Source: an uncultured Rhodospirillaceae bacterium (GTDB lineage: Bacteria; Pseudomonadota; Alphaproteobacteria; Rhodospirillales; Magnetospirillaceae). From it: a DNA stretch of 37,357 bases. The stretch is from positions 1 to 37,357 of the forward strand of contig CAJANL010000322.1 of the NCBI GenBank assembly GCA_903941105.1. Reading direction: 5' to 3'. Below, one piece after another: positions 23,975-32,528 of this stretch (position 1 is the first letter of the stretch; each line of letters starts with the position of its first letter). A program made the position numbers and the translations under genes. Below the pieces are notes generated by a model that did not search any database, was not told the DNA's origin, and worked only from the letters and a program-made list of their open reading frames with translations.

Positions 23975-24679
23975 CTATTCTTCTTCCCGCAACCGCGCCT
24001 CCACCTCGGGTAGCGCCTCCGGGGTGCCGACGTGGAACCAGCGGCCGTCGTGGACGATGGCGAACAGGCGGCCGGCCTCCAGCGCCCGATCGTACAGCAC
24101 GTTCAGCGAGAACCTACCCGATGGCGCGCCCTCGAACAATCGCGGGTGGAGAATCTGCACCCCCGAGAACAGGGTCGGCGCCACCTCGCGGCCGCTGCGC
24201 CGCCTTGGCACGCCGGTGGGATCGAGGAAGAAGTCGCCCGGCCCCTCATAGCCCACCGCCCCCGCCGTCGGTTGCAGCAACAATAGGGCATCCATGCGGC
24301 CGTCGTCCCAAACATCCGCCAGCCGCCGCAGCGCCGGGGTGCCGCCGTTGGTCCAGATGATGTCGCTGTTGACGACATAGAACGCCTCCGCCCCCAGCAA
24401 CGGCAGCGCCTGGGCGACACCGCCGCCGGTCTCCAGCAGCTCGTCCTCGTGCGACAGGGTCACCCCCGGCCGGACAGCGAGATGGGCGCGGATGCGCTCG
24501 GCCAGCCAGTGAGTGTTGACGACGATGTCGGAGACGCCGGCCTCGGCCAGATGGTCGAGCGCCCGGTCGAGCATGGTCCGCCCCACCACCGCCACCATGG
24601 GCTTGGGGGTGGTCAGGGTGATGGGCCGCATGCGCAGGCCAAGGCCGGCGGCCAGCACCATGGCGTGGGAGATGGTCAT
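23975..24679 (-). CDS. murU: N-acetylmuramate alpha-1-phosphate uridylyltransferase (MurU)
   Basis: Converts MurNAc-1-phosphate and UTP to UDP-MurNAc, bypassing de novo MurA/MurB during cell-wall recycling. 234 residues of nucleotidyltransferase fold: AMVLAAGLGLRMRPITLTTPKPM (start of protein), the VVNSDIIW metal site near the middle and LFSGVQILHP. The ATG at 24679 overlaps the amgK stop (ATGA), giving strict coupling with the kinase that makes its substrate. The adjacency with AmgK is the main reason to prefer MurU over other sugar nucleotidyltransferases. Confidence 0.9.
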   Translation of the reverse strand: MTISHAMVLAAGLGLRMRPITLTTPKPMVAVVGRTMLDRALDHLAEAGVSDIVVNTHWLAERIRAHLAVRPGVTLSHEDELLETGGGVAQALPLLGAEAFYVVNSDIIWTNGGTPALRRLADVWDDGRMDALLLLQPTAGAVGYEGPGDFFLDPTGVPRRRSGREVAPTLFSGVQILHPRLFEGAPSGRFSLNVLYDRALEAGRLFAIVHDGRWFHVGTPEALPEVEARLREEE

Positions 24680-25680
24680 GGCGACGGCACCGTCCGCCGG
24701 TGGCGGGGAATGTGGCGATCGAGCCAGCCGCGCAGGCCGGCCAGCGCCGGATGCTCCACCGCCGCCTCCAGCAGCCGCCAGACGCGGGGGATGTGTTCGA
24801 GATAGATCGGCTTGCCGTCGCGCTTGCACAGGCGGGTGAAGATGCCGATCACCTTGGCGTGGCGCTGTGCCGCCAGCACCGCCCACGAGGCCTCGAACAC
24901 CATACGGTTGATGGGCGGGTGGTTGAGCGCCAGGCGGGCGAGGTAGCGTTGCTTCATGCGCTCGACCAGCAGGGGGGCGATGTCGCGGCGGGCGTCCTCC
25001 AGCAGCGACATGGGATCGTAGGTCAGCGGCCCCGCCACCGCGTCCTGAAAGTCCAGCAGGCCGCAGGCCGCCAGACCATTCCGCTTCAGCAACAGCAGGT
25101 TGTCGACGTGGAAATCGCGCAGCACCAGGGTGTCGGGCACGACACGGGCCACCGGGAAAACCTCGCGCCACAGGGCGACGTACTCGGCGCGGACGGCGGC
25201 ATCGGTGGGGCGGCCGAGCACCGCCGGCATGTACCAGTCGGTCAGCAGGCCGGCCTCGGTCAGCAGGCGCTCGTCGTCATAGGGCGGCAGGCCGGCGGGA
25301 ATGGCGTCGGGCCGGCAGTGCAACTCGGCCAGCGCATCGGTGGCCAGGGCATAAAGTGCCTCCTCGTCCGCGCCGTTCGCCAGCAGGCGGGTATAGGTGT
25401 CGTCGCCGAGATCTTCCAGCAGCAGCAGGCCGTTGTCCTCGTCCACCGCCAGCAGCTCGGGCGCGCTGAAGCCGAGGGCGTGGAGGTGGCGGGCGATGCG
25501 CACGAAGGGGCGCACGTCCTCGCGCGGCGGCGGGGCGTCCATCAGCACGGCGCGACGGGTGCCGTCCACCACCCGGTCGTAGTGGCGGAAACTGGCGTCG
25601 CCGGCCAGCCGCGAGCATTGCGCCGCGCCCCATCCGGCACGGAAAAGGAAGGATTGGATCAGCGCCCGGCGCTCGTACAT
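24676..25680 (-). CDS. amgK: Anomeric N-acetylmuramate/N-acetylglucosamine kinase (AmgK)
   Basis: Phosphorylates MurNAc and GlcNAc at carbon 1 in the peptidoglycan recycling route that feeds MurU. 334 residues of aminoglycoside-phosphotransferase fold: N-terminal nucleotide lobe (RLAGDASFRHYDRV, LLLLEDLGDDTY), catalytic loop VLRDFHVDNLLLL and metal-binding LLDFQDAV. Annotated in many genomes as aminoglycoside phosphotransferase, but with murU behind it and tsaE ahead it is not a resistance gene. GGAG lies 7-8 nt before the ATG. Confidence 0.9.
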   Translation of the reverse strand: MYERRALIQSFLFRAGWGAAQCSRLAGDASFRHYDRVVDGTRRAVLMDAPPPREDVRPFVRIARHLHALGFSAPELLAVDEDNGLLLLEDLGDDTYTRLLANGADEEALYALATDALAELHCRPDAIPAGLPPYDDERLLTEAGLLTDWYMPAVLGRPTDAAVRAEYVALWREVFPVARVVPDTLVLRDFHVDNLLLLKRNGLAACGLLDFQDAVAGPLTYDPMSLLEDARRDIAPLLVERMKQRYLARLALNHPPINRMVFEASWAVLAAQRHAKVIGIFTRLCKRDGKPIYLEHIPRVWRLLEAAVEHPALAGLRGWLDRHIPRHRRTVPSP

Positions 25681-25720
25681 TCACATGCTCCGTCGAAACG
25701 ACTGCTTTGGCGGCGGGAGA

Positions 25721-26206
25721 CTAGCATGGTCCCCCACCCTGATGGTGGTGACGAGAAAGAGCCGCCAGCCGGTCTTCCTCCCATCCGGTCAACCTCGCCC
25801 GGCGTCCCGAACCCGCGCCAGCCTCCAGCACCACGTCGAGCCGGCGGCGCGGCAGCAGCGGCCCCAGCCGTTCCGGCCATTCGATCAGGGTGATGCCGTC
25901 GGCCAGGGCGTCGTCGAGGCCGAGCTCGAAGGCATCGCCGGGCCGCTCGATGCGGTAGAGATCGAAATGCCACACCACTCCGGCATCGGTGTCGTAGGTC
26001 TGCACCAGGGTAAAGGTGGGGCTGGGCACTTCCTCGTCCGGCGTGGTCAAGGCGCGGATGAAGGCCCGCGCCAGGGTGGTCTTGCCGACGCCCAGCGTGC
26101 CGCCCAGCGCCACCACATCGCCCGGCCGCGCCAGCCCGGCCAGCCCTTGGCCCAGGCGGATGGTGGCGGCTTCGTCGGCGAGGTCGAGAATGGCGGTGGT
26201 CATCAT
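25721..26206 (-). CDS. tsaE: tRNA threonylcarbamoyladenosine synthesis ATPase TsaE
   Basis: ATPase that drives the TsaB-TsaD complex making t6A37 in ANN-decoding tRNAs. 161 residues; Walker A is GGTLGVGKTTL, followed by SPTFTLVQTYD, FDLYRIERPGDAFELGLDD and ITLIEWPERLG, all typical of TsaE. The start at 26206 overlaps the xerC stop by 4 nt (ATGA); a second ATG follows immediately. The C-terminal tail ends in GWEEDRLAALSRHHHQGGGPC and is not conserved in the family as I know it. Confidence 0.93.
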   Translation of the reverse strand: MMTTAILDLADEAATIRLGQGLAGLARPGDVVALGGTLGVGKTTLARAFIRALTTPDEEVPSPTFTLVQTYDTDAGVVWHFDLYRIERPGDAFELGLDDALADGITLIEWPERLGPLLPRRRLDVVLEAGAGSGRRARLTGWEEDRLAALSRHHHQGGGPC

Positions 26207-27147
26207 GCCTTGGCCCGGGGATGCGCCTCGGAATAGATGGCGGTGAGCCGGGCGGCATCGACCTCGGTGTAGCGCTGGGTGGTGCTGAGCGACGAATGGC
26301 CCAGCAACTCCTGGATGGTGCGCAGGTCGCCGCCGCCAGCCAGCAGGTGGGTGGCGAAGCTGTGCCGCAGCGCGTGCGGCGTCGCCGATTCGGGCAGGCC
26401 CAGCAGCATGCGCAGCCGCCGCATCTGCCGCTGCACCACGCCGGGGTTGAGCCGGCCGCCACGCGCCCCCACGAACAACGGCGCCGTGGCGTCGGGGGGA
26501 TAGGGGCACTGACGCAGGTACTCGGCCAGCGCCTCCCGCACCACCGGCAGCACCGGCACCAGCCGCTGCTTGCGGCCCTTGCCGGTGATGACCATGGTGT
26601 CGCCGCGCGGCGCATCGCGCCGGGCCAGCTCCAATGCCTCGCCCAGACGCAGGCCGCAGCCGTAGAGCAGGGTGAACAGGGCGACGTCGCGCGCCGCCAG
26701 CCAGGGCTCGTCATGCAGCTCGCCGGCGGTGGCCAGTGCCTCAAGCGCCTCGTCGGCGGCCAGCGGCTTGGGCAGCGAGCGCGGCGGCCGCGGCGACTTC
26801 ACCGCCAGGATGGCCGGATTGTGCACCAAGGCGTTGCGGTCGAGGAATTTGAAGAAGCCGCGCAGGGTCGACATGGTGCGCGCCATGGACGAGCGCGCCA
26901 GCCCGCCATTGGAACGGAAGGCGAGGAAGGCGCGGAAATCGCCCGGCACCAGCTCGGCCAGCGCCGCCAGCCCGGGCTCGCCGCCCTGATGATCCACCAG
27001 GAAGCCGAGGAAGGCGGCGAGGTCGCGGCCATAGCCGTCCAGGGTATGGGCCGAGGCGCGTTTCTCCCCCGCCAGCCACTGCCGCCACGACCCCACCGCG
27101 GTGGCAAGGTCGGGAGCGCAGGCGAAATGGATGGGGAGAGGCGGCAT
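26203..27147 (-). CDS. xerC: Tyrosine recombinase XerC
   Basis: Resolves chromosome dimers at dif together with XerD. 314 residues: N-terminal core-binding domain about 10-110, catalytic domain about 125-305 with the complete set Arg167, Lys190, His258, Arg261 (HALRHSFATHLL), His284 and nucleophile Tyr293. Call as XerC and not XerD rests on the DUF484 neighbour, which is a conserved partner. Its ATG overlaps the vapC TGA by one base (TGATG) and has no convincing ribosome site of its own, so its translation may depend on termination of the toxin gene. Confidence 0.9.
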   Translation of the reverse strand: MPPLPIHFACAPDLATAVGSWRQWLAGEKRASAHTLDGYGRDLAAFLGFLVDHQGGEPGLAALAELVPGDFRAFLAFRSNGGLARSSMARTMSTLRGFFKFLDRNALVHNPAILAVKSPRPPRSLPKPLAADEALEALATAGELHDEPWLAARDVALFTLLYGCGLRLGEALELARRDAPRGDTMVITGKGRKQRLVPVLPVVREALAEYLRQCPYPPDATAPLFVGARGGRLNPGVVQRQMRRLRMLLGLPESATPHALRHSFATHLLAGGGDLRTIQELLGHSSLSTTQRYTEVDAARLTAIYSEAHPRAKA

Positions 27148-27545
27148 CAGAGCAGTTCGACCACATCCCAGGCGGTTCCCCGCACCCGCTCGGCCAACCG
27201 GCGGTCAGCGGTGATGACAGAGGTGCCATTGGCCTTGGCCAGCGCCAGATAGAAACAATCGTAGATGGGATGCCCGAGAGTCCGCGCGGCCTCGAACGCG
27301 GCGCCGTACAGTCGGTCGATGGGCACCAGGCTGTGAAAGAACCGGGGCAAAACCGCAATGGCCTCCTCCGCCTGCAACGGCGGAATCTTGCCCTGCTGCG
27401 TCATACGCCAAGCGGCATTACCGATTTCCGCCAGCACCAGCGTCGGTGCCATGGTCATGGAACGGCCGAGAATCGCCCGGGCCTTTTCCCATCCCTCTTC
27501 GTCGAATACCCATTTGAGAGCAACGCTGGCGTCGATGACCAGCAT
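27147..27545 (-). CDS. vapC: VapC/FitB-like PIN-domain toxin
   Basis: PIN-domain ribonuclease toxin of a type II toxin-antitoxin pair. 132 residues with the four acidic residues of the active site: Asp5 (VIDASV), Glu40 (LAEIGN), Asp96 (YDCFYLALA) and Asp114 (ITADRRL). All are intact, so it should be active. Known VapC toxins cut initiator tRNA or rRNA; the target here is unknown. The ATG at 27545 overlaps the antitoxin stop by one base (TGATG). The base composition is less GC-rich than the neighbours. Confidence 0.9.
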   Translation of the reverse strand: MLVIDASVALKWVFDEEGWEKARAILGRSMTMAPTLVLAEIGNAAWRMTQQGKIPPLQAEEAIAVLPRFFHSLVPIDRLYGAAFEAARTLGHPIYDCFYLALAKANGTSVITADRRLAERVRGTAWDVVELL

Positions 27546-27775
27546 CAACGACTATCCCGATCCTCACGGATGAGATGGGTACTGTCCTCGTGCCGATAAG
27601 GTGACATGGAGCGAATCCTGTCCGCCAGCGCCACCTTTTGGGCCGGGGTCAACGGAGCGCTATCCGCCAACGCGGCGCGAAGCTCGGCCTCCAACGAACG
27701 ACCATTCAGTTCCGCCTTGGTACGGAAACTGTCAATGATGTCGTCATCGAGATTGCGAATGGTCACCGATCCCAT
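27545..27775 (-). CDS. vapB: FitA/VapB-like ribbon-helix-helix antitoxin
   Basis: 76 residues. The N-terminus MGSVTIRNLDDDIIDSFRTK followed by GRSLEAELRAAL is the ribbon-helix-helix of FitA-type antitoxins, which bind their own promoter with the toxin. The rest (about 42-76) is the toxin-wrapping tail. GGAGG sits 5-6 nt before the ATG at 27775; a longer start 18 nt upstream lacks this. Its own promoter lies at 27799-27827. Confidence 0.88.
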   Translation of the reverse strand: MGSVTIRNLDDDIIDSFRTKAELNGRSLEAELRAALADSAPLTPAQKVALADRIRSMSPYRHEDSTHLIREDRDSR

Positions 27776-27798
27776 CTCACCCTCCGTTGCCATCGAAA

Positions 27799-27827
27799 AT
27801 GATAGCGATTTCCACCCCGTCAGACAA
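27799..27827 (-). promoter_or_regulatory. Promoter of the vapBC pair
   Basis: Minus strand: TTGTCT (27827-27822), 17-nt spacer, TATCAT (27804-27799). It sits in the 65-bp gap after DUF484 and would give the toxin-antitoxin genes, and the xerC-tsaE-amgK-murU genes behind them, an independent start. Confidence 0.6.
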
Positions 27828-27840
27828 TCACCCGACCGGT

Positions 27841-28554
27841 TTACCCCACCCACCGCCGGACGCAGGTTTCCACCACGCGGGCGAGGAAGGTGACCAGTTC
27901 GGTGGCCTGGCCGGCGTGGAAGGTGCGGCCGTGGCGCGAGCCGATGGCCATCACGCCGTCGGGGCTGCGGCCGCCGGGCGACAGGCGGACGATGGCCGAG
28001 GAGCGCACCAGCCCGGCGCCGTCGCCGAACAGCATGGGCTCGCCCGGCATCTCCTCGTTGAGGGCGCAATCGCGGTCGCGCCCCCCCATCAGGCGCACCA
28101 TCGCCCCCTCGGGGATGGTGAGGATACCGGGCGCCACCAGTTCCGGCACCGGCCGTTGCGGCGGCTCGAAGCACAGGGTGGCGACGTCGACGTCGAGCAG
28201 CGCCGGCAGGTCGTCGGCCACCGCCTGCGCCAGGGCCGGGATACCGTCGGCCGACAGGATGGTCAGCACCGCCCGGTGGGTCTGGTTCTGGGTCGACATG
28301 TTGCTGCGGCTGGTGTGGATCAGATGCTCGGCGGCACCGCGCACGGTCTCCAGCTCGTCGTGCAGGCGCTCGATCATGAACACCTGCATGTCGGTGACGC
28401 CGTCGTCGGCGTTCCAGCGCGACGGCGGCGACAGCGCCAGCAGCAGGTCGGGATTGCGGACCAGGAAATCGGGATGGGCGCGCAGATACGCGGCCACCTG
28501 CCGTTCATCGGGCAGGACGGCGGCCAGAACGGCGTCATCGCGCTTGCGTGCCAT
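27841..28554 (-). CDS. DUF484 family protein
   Basis: 237 residues of DUF484, GAF-like proteins almost always next to xerC and of unknown biochemical role. The N-terminus has the family motif VAAYLRAHPDFLVRNPDLL, then a helical linker with FMIERLHDELETVRGAAEHLI and a GAF-type C-terminal domain (about 90-237) with GVMAIGSRHGRTFHAGQATELVTFLARV. Here the xerC gene is separated from it by the vapBC pair. It is divergent from priA with 55 bp between the starts. Confidence 0.88.
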   Translation of the reverse strand: MARKRDDAVLAAVLPDERQVAAYLRAHPDFLVRNPDLLLALSPPSRWNADDGVTDMQVFMIERLHDELETVRGAAEHLIHTSRSNMSTQNQTHRAVLTILSADGIPALAQAVADDLPALLDVDVATLCFEPPQRPVPELVAPGILTIPEGAMVRLMGGRDRDCALNEEMPGEPMLFGDGAGLVRSSAIVRLSPGGRSPDGVMAIGSRHGRTFHAGQATELVTFLARVVETCVRRWVG

Positions 28555-28609
28555 GAATTGGAAAACCCTTCTCTAGTGAAGCTCGATCGGTGCCGCTAGA
28601 GTTTAGCCC

Positions 28610-30811
28610 ATGGTTTTCGCATCCGCCAACTCCCCCCACCGTATTTTCCCATCGGGCAGCCGCATCGCGGTGCTGCTGCCGCTTCCCCTGGCCGGCGCCT
28701 ACGACTATCACGTCGGCGCCGAACCGCTGGGGGAAGGCGATTTCGTTGCGGTGCCGCTGGGCGGGCGCGAGGTGATCGGCGTGGTGTGGGGCGAGGGGGC
28801 CGGCACGGTCGATACCGCCAGGATCAAGCCGGTGACGCGCCGCCTGCCGGCCTCGCCGCTGCCCGAGCCGTTGCGCAAGCTGGTGGACTGGGTCGCCTCC
28901 TACACCCTGGCACCGGCCGGGGCGGTGCTGAAGATGGCCATGAGCGTGCCCTCGGCGCTGGAGCCGCCCAAGCCGCTGGCCGCCTGCCGTCTCGCCGCGC
29001 CGCCGCCCGGCCTCAAGATGACCCCCGCCCGCCGCCGGGTGCTCGACACCGCCGCCGGCCAGCCCGCCATGATCATGGCCGATCTGGCGCGCGCCGCCGG
29101 GGTGGGACCGTCGGTGGTCAAGGGGCTGTTGGAGGCCGGCGCGCTGGAAGCGGTCGGGATGGCGCCGCCCGCCACCTTCGCCACCCCCGATTGGGCGCGG
29201 CCCGGGGCGGTGCTGTCGCCCGACCAGGAGGTAGCGGCGGCGGCGGCGGTGGCGGCACTGGACGGCGGCTTTTCCGTGCTTCTGATCGACGGCGTCACCG
29301 GCTCGGGCAAGACCGAGGTCTATTTCGCGGCGGTGGCCGCCGCCCTGGCCAAGGGGCGGCAGGTGCTGGTGCTGCTGCCCGAAATCGCCCTGTCGGCGCA
29401 GTGGCTGGGACGGTTCGCCGCCCGCTTCGGGGTGGCGCCGGCCGAGTGGCATTCCGAATTGGGCGACGCCGCCCGGCGCGAGACCTGGCGGGCGGTGGCC
29501 TCGGGCGAGGCCCGGGTGGTGGTGGGCGCCCGCTCGGCCCTGTTCCTGCCGTTTCTCAAGCTCGGCCTGATCATCGTCGACGAGGAGCACGAAAGCGCCT
29601 TCAAGCAGGAGGAGGGCGTCACCTACCACGCCCGCGACATGGCGGTGGTGCGGGCGCGCCTGGGCGCCTTTCCCGTCGTGCTGGCCTCGGCGACGCCGGC
29701 GCTGGAGACCCTGGCCAATGTCCAGGCCGGCCGCTACACCCGGCTGCACCTGCCCGACCGCCACGCCGGCGCGACCATGCCCGCCATCGCCGTGGTCGAC
29801 ATGCGCCGCACCCCGCCGCCGCGCAATTTCTGGCTGTCGCCGCCGCTGGTCACCGCCATCGAGGAAACCCTGGCGGCCGGCGAACAGGCGATGCTCTACC
29901 TCAACCGGCGTGGCTATGCGCCGCTGACCCTGTGCCGGGGCTGCGGTTACCGCTTCCAGTGCCCGCACTGCACCGCCTGGCTGGTGGAGCATCGCGCCGC
30001 CGGGCGGCTGGTCTGCCACCACTGCGGCTACTTCATCCGGCCCCCCCGGCTCTGTCCCGAATGCGAGGCCGAGGCCAGCTTCGCCGCCTGCGGTCCCGGC
30101 GTCGAGCGGGTGGCGGAAGAGGCGGCGCACCGCTTCCCCGAGGCCCGCATCGAGGTGATGGCCTCGGACACCCTGGCCGGCCCCGAGGCCACCGCCGAGC
30201 TGGTCCGCCGCGTCACAGAACGCGAGATCGACCTGCTGGTCGGCACCCAGATCGTCGCCAAGGGCTACCATTTCCCCTGGCTGACCTTGGTGGGGGTGGT
30301 GGATGCCGATCTCGGGCTGGAGGGCGGCGATCTGCGCGCCGCCGAGCGCACCCATCAGATGCTGTCGCAGGTCTCGGGTCGCGCCGGTCGGGCCGAGCGG
30401 CCGGGGCGGGTGTTCCTGCAGACCTTCCAGCCGGCCCATCCGGTGATGCTGGCCCTGACCTCGGGCGACCGCGACGACTTCATCGCCCGCGAGGCCGAGG
30501 CGCGGCGCGACGCCGGCATGCCGCCGTTCGGCCGGCTGGCGGCGCTGATCGTCTCCGGCCCCGAGGCCGCCATACTGGACGCCTTCTGCCGCGACGTCGC
30601 GAAGGCGGCACCGCGCGACGGCGATGTCTCGGTGCTGGGACCCGCCCCGGCACCGCTGGCCCTGCTGCGCGGCCGCCACCGCCGCCGCTTCCTGGTCAAG
30701 GCGACGCGGAGCGTCAACCTTCAGGCGCTGGTCAAGGCCTGGCTGACCCGGCTCAAGGTCCCAAACGGCGTACGGGTGCAGGTGGACATGGACCCATACA
30801 GCTTTTTTTAG
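28610..30811 (+). CDS. priA: Primosomal protein N' (replication restart helicase PriA)
   Basis: 3'-5' helicase that reloads the replisome at stalled forks. 733 residues. Walker [10 protein letters not shown] (about 228-236), Walker B DEEH, and the two zinc-binding clusters [13 protein letters not shown] and [17 protein letters not shown] are present, followed by helicase motifs [21 protein letters not shown] and [13 protein letters not shown]. The N-terminal DNA-binding domain (about 1-110) is intact. Divergent from DUF484. The gene ends SFF-TAG and is followed by a small hairpin repeat and the cobalamin operon promoter. Confidence 0.96.
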   Translation: MVFASANSPHRIFPSGSRIAVLLPLPLAGAYDYHVGAEPLGEGDFVAVPLGGREVIGVVWGEGAGTVDTARIKPVTRRLPASPLPEPLRKLVDWVASYTLAPAGAVLKMAMSVPSALEPPKPLAACRLAAPPPGLKMTPARRRVLDTAAGQPAMIMADLARAAGVGPSVVKGLLEAGALEAVGMAPPATFATPDWARPGAVLSPDQEVAAAAAVAALDGGFSVLLIDGVTGSGKTEVYFAAVAAALAKGRQVLVLLPEIALSAQWLGRFAARFGVAPAEWHSELGDAARRETWRAVASGEARVVVGARSALFLPFLKLGLIIVDEEHESAFKQEEGVTYHARDMAVVRARLGAFPVVLASATPALETLANVQAGRYTRLHLPDRHAGATMPAIAVVDMRRTPPPRNFWLSPPLVTAIEETLAAGEQAMLYLNRRGYAPLTLCRGCGYRFQCPHCTAWLVEHRAAGRLVCHHCGYFIRPPRLCPECEAEASFAACGPGVERVAEEAAHRFPEARIEVMASDTLAGPEATAELVRRVTEREIDLLVGTQIVAKGYHFPWLTLVGVVDADLGLEGGDLRAAERTHQMLSQVSGRAGRAERPGRVFLQTFQPAHPVMLALTSGDRDDFIAREAEARRDAGMPPFGRLAALIVSGPEAAILDAFCRDVAKAAPRDGDVSVLGPAPAPLALLRGRHRRRFLVKATRSVNLQALVKAWLTRLKVPNGVRVQVDMDPYSFF

Positions 30812-30820
30812 GTGCCCACG

Positions 30821-30850
30821 GCCGGGCGCGAGCATCCGCTCGCTTGGCCG
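30821..30850 (+). repeat. Dispersed hairpin repeat, copy D (partial)
   Basis: GCGAGC-ATCC-GCTCGC hairpin (30828-30843) followed by TTGGCCGC. It shares the ATCC loop and the TTGGCCGC tail with the copy at 20781-20804, but has a different, still perfectly paired stem. Confidence 0.4.
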
Positions 30851-30876
30851 CCGCCGCCGCTATGACGGCCTGCCGG

Positions 30877-30906
30877 TTGCGCTTTCGCCATCCGCGCGCC
30901 TATAGT
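30877..30906 (+). promoter_or_regulatory. Candidate promoter of the cobalamin operon
   Basis: TTGCGC (30877-30882), 18-nt spacer, TATAGT (30901-30906). Start at about 30913 leaves a leader of about 64 nt, too short for a cobalamin riboswitch; I found no GCCACTG-type B12-box signature between priA and cbiX. Confidence 0.5.
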
Positions 30907-30976
30907 CGCCGCCTTCGTCACCGGCCGGAGGCATGGACCAGCCGGAAGCAACCGCTCGCAGGCAAGGACCAGGCGC

Positions 30977-31918
30977 ATGACAGACAAGGTTGGGGTGATG
31001 ATTTGCGGCCATGGCAGCCGCGATGTCGAAGCCGTCGCCGAATTCGACCTGCTGGCCGGCCACATGAAGGCGCGGCTGCCCGACTACCACGTGGAAAGCG
31101 GCTATCTCGAATTCGCCCGCCCGGTGATCAAGGACGGGCTGGAGGCGCTGATGGCCAAGGGCGTGTCGCGCATCCTGGCGGTGCCGGGGATGCTGTTCGC
31201 CGCCGGTCACGTCAAGAACGACCTGCCGTGGGAGATCAACTCCTTCGCCGCCGCCCATCCCGGCCTCGACATCCGCTATGGCCGCGAACTGGCCATCGAC
31301 CCCAAGCTGCTCACGGCCGCCACCCAGCGCATCGAGGAAGGCGAGGCCACGGGCAAGCCCGGTGTCGCCCGCAAGGACACCCTGCTGCTGGTGGTGGGGC
31401 GCGGCACCAATGACCCCGACGCCAATTCCAACGTCGCCAAGGTGGCGCGCATGCTGTGGGAAGGCATGGGCTTCGGCTGGGCCGAGGTCGCTTTCTCGGG
31501 CGTCGCCACTCCGCTGGTGGACGAGGCGCTGGAGCGGGTGGTCAAGCTGGGCTTCCGCCGCATCGTGGTGTTCCCCTATTTCCTGTTCACCGGCGTGCTG
31601 GTCAAGCGCATCTACCAGTGGGCCGACGAGGCCGCCGCCCGCCACCCCGAGGTGGAAATCCTCAGCGCCCCCTACCTGCGCGACCACCCGCTGGTCATCG
31701 ACAGCTTCCTGGAGCGGGTGGCGGAGATACTGCACGGCGAGGCCAGGATGAACTGCCAGCTGTGCAAGTACCGCGAGCAGGTGGTGGGCTACGAGGCCGA
31801 CCGGGGTGCGGTGCAGGCCGGCCACCACCATCATGTCAGCGGGATCGGCACCGACGGCGACCATGATCACCACGATCACGATCACCATCACCACGGCCAC
31901 CACCACCACCACGACTGA
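30977..31918 (+). CDS. cbiX: Sirohydrochlorin cobaltochelatase, long CbiX with His-rich tail
   Basis: Inserts cobalt into sirohydrochlorin, the entry step of the early-cobalt (anaerobic) cobalamin route. 313 residues made of two tandem chelatase halves: the first has CGHGSRD (His12) and VPGMLFAAGH (His78), the second LVVGRGTND and VVFPYFLFTG. The C-terminus has MNCQLC (Cys260, Cys263), the MxCxxC motif that in Bacillus megaterium CbiX ligates an Fe-S centre, and a tail (283-312) with some 17 histidines and several aspartates, probably a metal store. First gene of the operon; the next starts 10 nt after the stop. Confidence 0.93.
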   Translation: MTDKVGVMICGHGSRDVEAVAEFDLLAGHMKARLPDYHVESGYLEFARPVIKDGLEALMAKGVSRILAVPGMLFAAGHVKNDLPWEINSFAAAHPGLDIRYGRELAIDPKLLTAATQRIEEGEATGKPGVARKDTLLLVVGRGTNDPDANSNVAKVARMLWEGMGFGWAEVAFSGVATPLVDEALERVVKLGFRRIVVFPYFLFTGVLVKRIYQWADEAAARHPEVEILSAPYLRDHPLVIDSFLERVAEILHGEARMNCQLCKYREQVVGYEADRGAVQAGHHHHVSGIGTDGDHDHHDHDHHHHGHHHHHD

Positions 31919-31928
31919 GGCCGCCGCC

Positions 31929-32528
31929 ATGGAGTGGGAGAAGGAACCGGCGGCCATCTACCGCGCCTCCTTCGCCGCCATCCGCGCCGAAGCGGCGCTG
32001 GACGGCGTGCCCGAGGAGCTGCGTGATCTGGTGATCCGGGTGGTGCATGCCTGCGGCATGCCCGATATCGTTTCGGACATGGCATGGAGCACTGGTGCCG
32101 GCGAAGCCGGTCGCACCGCCCTCGCGTCCGCGGCTCCCATTCTGGTGGACGCCGAGATGGTGGCGCATGGCATCATCCGGCGCAAGCTGGCGGGAAATCC
32201 GGTGATCTGTACCCTCAATGCGGTGACTGCGTATGCAGGCACCACCCGCTCCGCCGCCGCGGTCGAGCTGTGGCGCGACCGCATCGCCGGCTCTGTGGTG
32301 GCCATCGGCAACGCCCCCACCGCCCTGTTCCGCCTGCTGGAGCTGATGGCGGAGGGCTGGCCGCGCCCCGCCCTGATCCTCGGCTTCCCGGTGGGATTCG
32401 TCGGCGCCGCCGAGTCCAAGCAGGCGCTGGCGGAGTCCGGCCTGCCCTTCGTCACCCTGCGCGGCCGGCGTGGCGGCAGCGCCATGGCGGCGGCGGCGGT
32501 CAACGCCCTGGCGGGAGGGTTGGAGTGA
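31929..32528 (+). CDS. cobH: Precorrin-8X methylmutase (CobH/CbiC)
   Basis: Moves the methyl group from C-11 to C-12 to give hydrogenobyrinate or its cobalt equivalent. 199 residues; the catalytic histidine is in VVHACGMPDIV, and VDAEMVAHGI, IGNAPTALF and GFPVGFVGAAESK are family signatures. It begins 10 nt after cbiX and overlaps the cobL ATG by one base (TGATG). Confidence 0.94.
   Translation: MEWEKEPAAIYRASFAAIRAEAALDGVPEELRDLVIRVVHACGMPDIVSDMAWSTGAGEAGRTALASAAPILVDAEMVAHGIIRRKLAGNPVICTLNAVTAYAGTTRSAAAVELWRDRIAGSVVAIGNAPTALFRLLELMAEGWPRPALILGFPVGFVGAAESKQALAESGLPFVTLRGRRGGSAMAAAAVNALAGGLE

Noticed and set aside
24676-25680. Aminoglycoside resistance phosphotransferase
   Set aside because: The fold is shared, but the overlap with murU and the tsaE neighbourhood match the peptidoglycan-recycling kinase AmgK.
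30812-30976. Cobalamin riboswitch ahead of cbiX
   Set aside because: No GCCACTG-type B12-box or the expected long paired leader is visible; the available space after the candidate promoter is about 64 nt.
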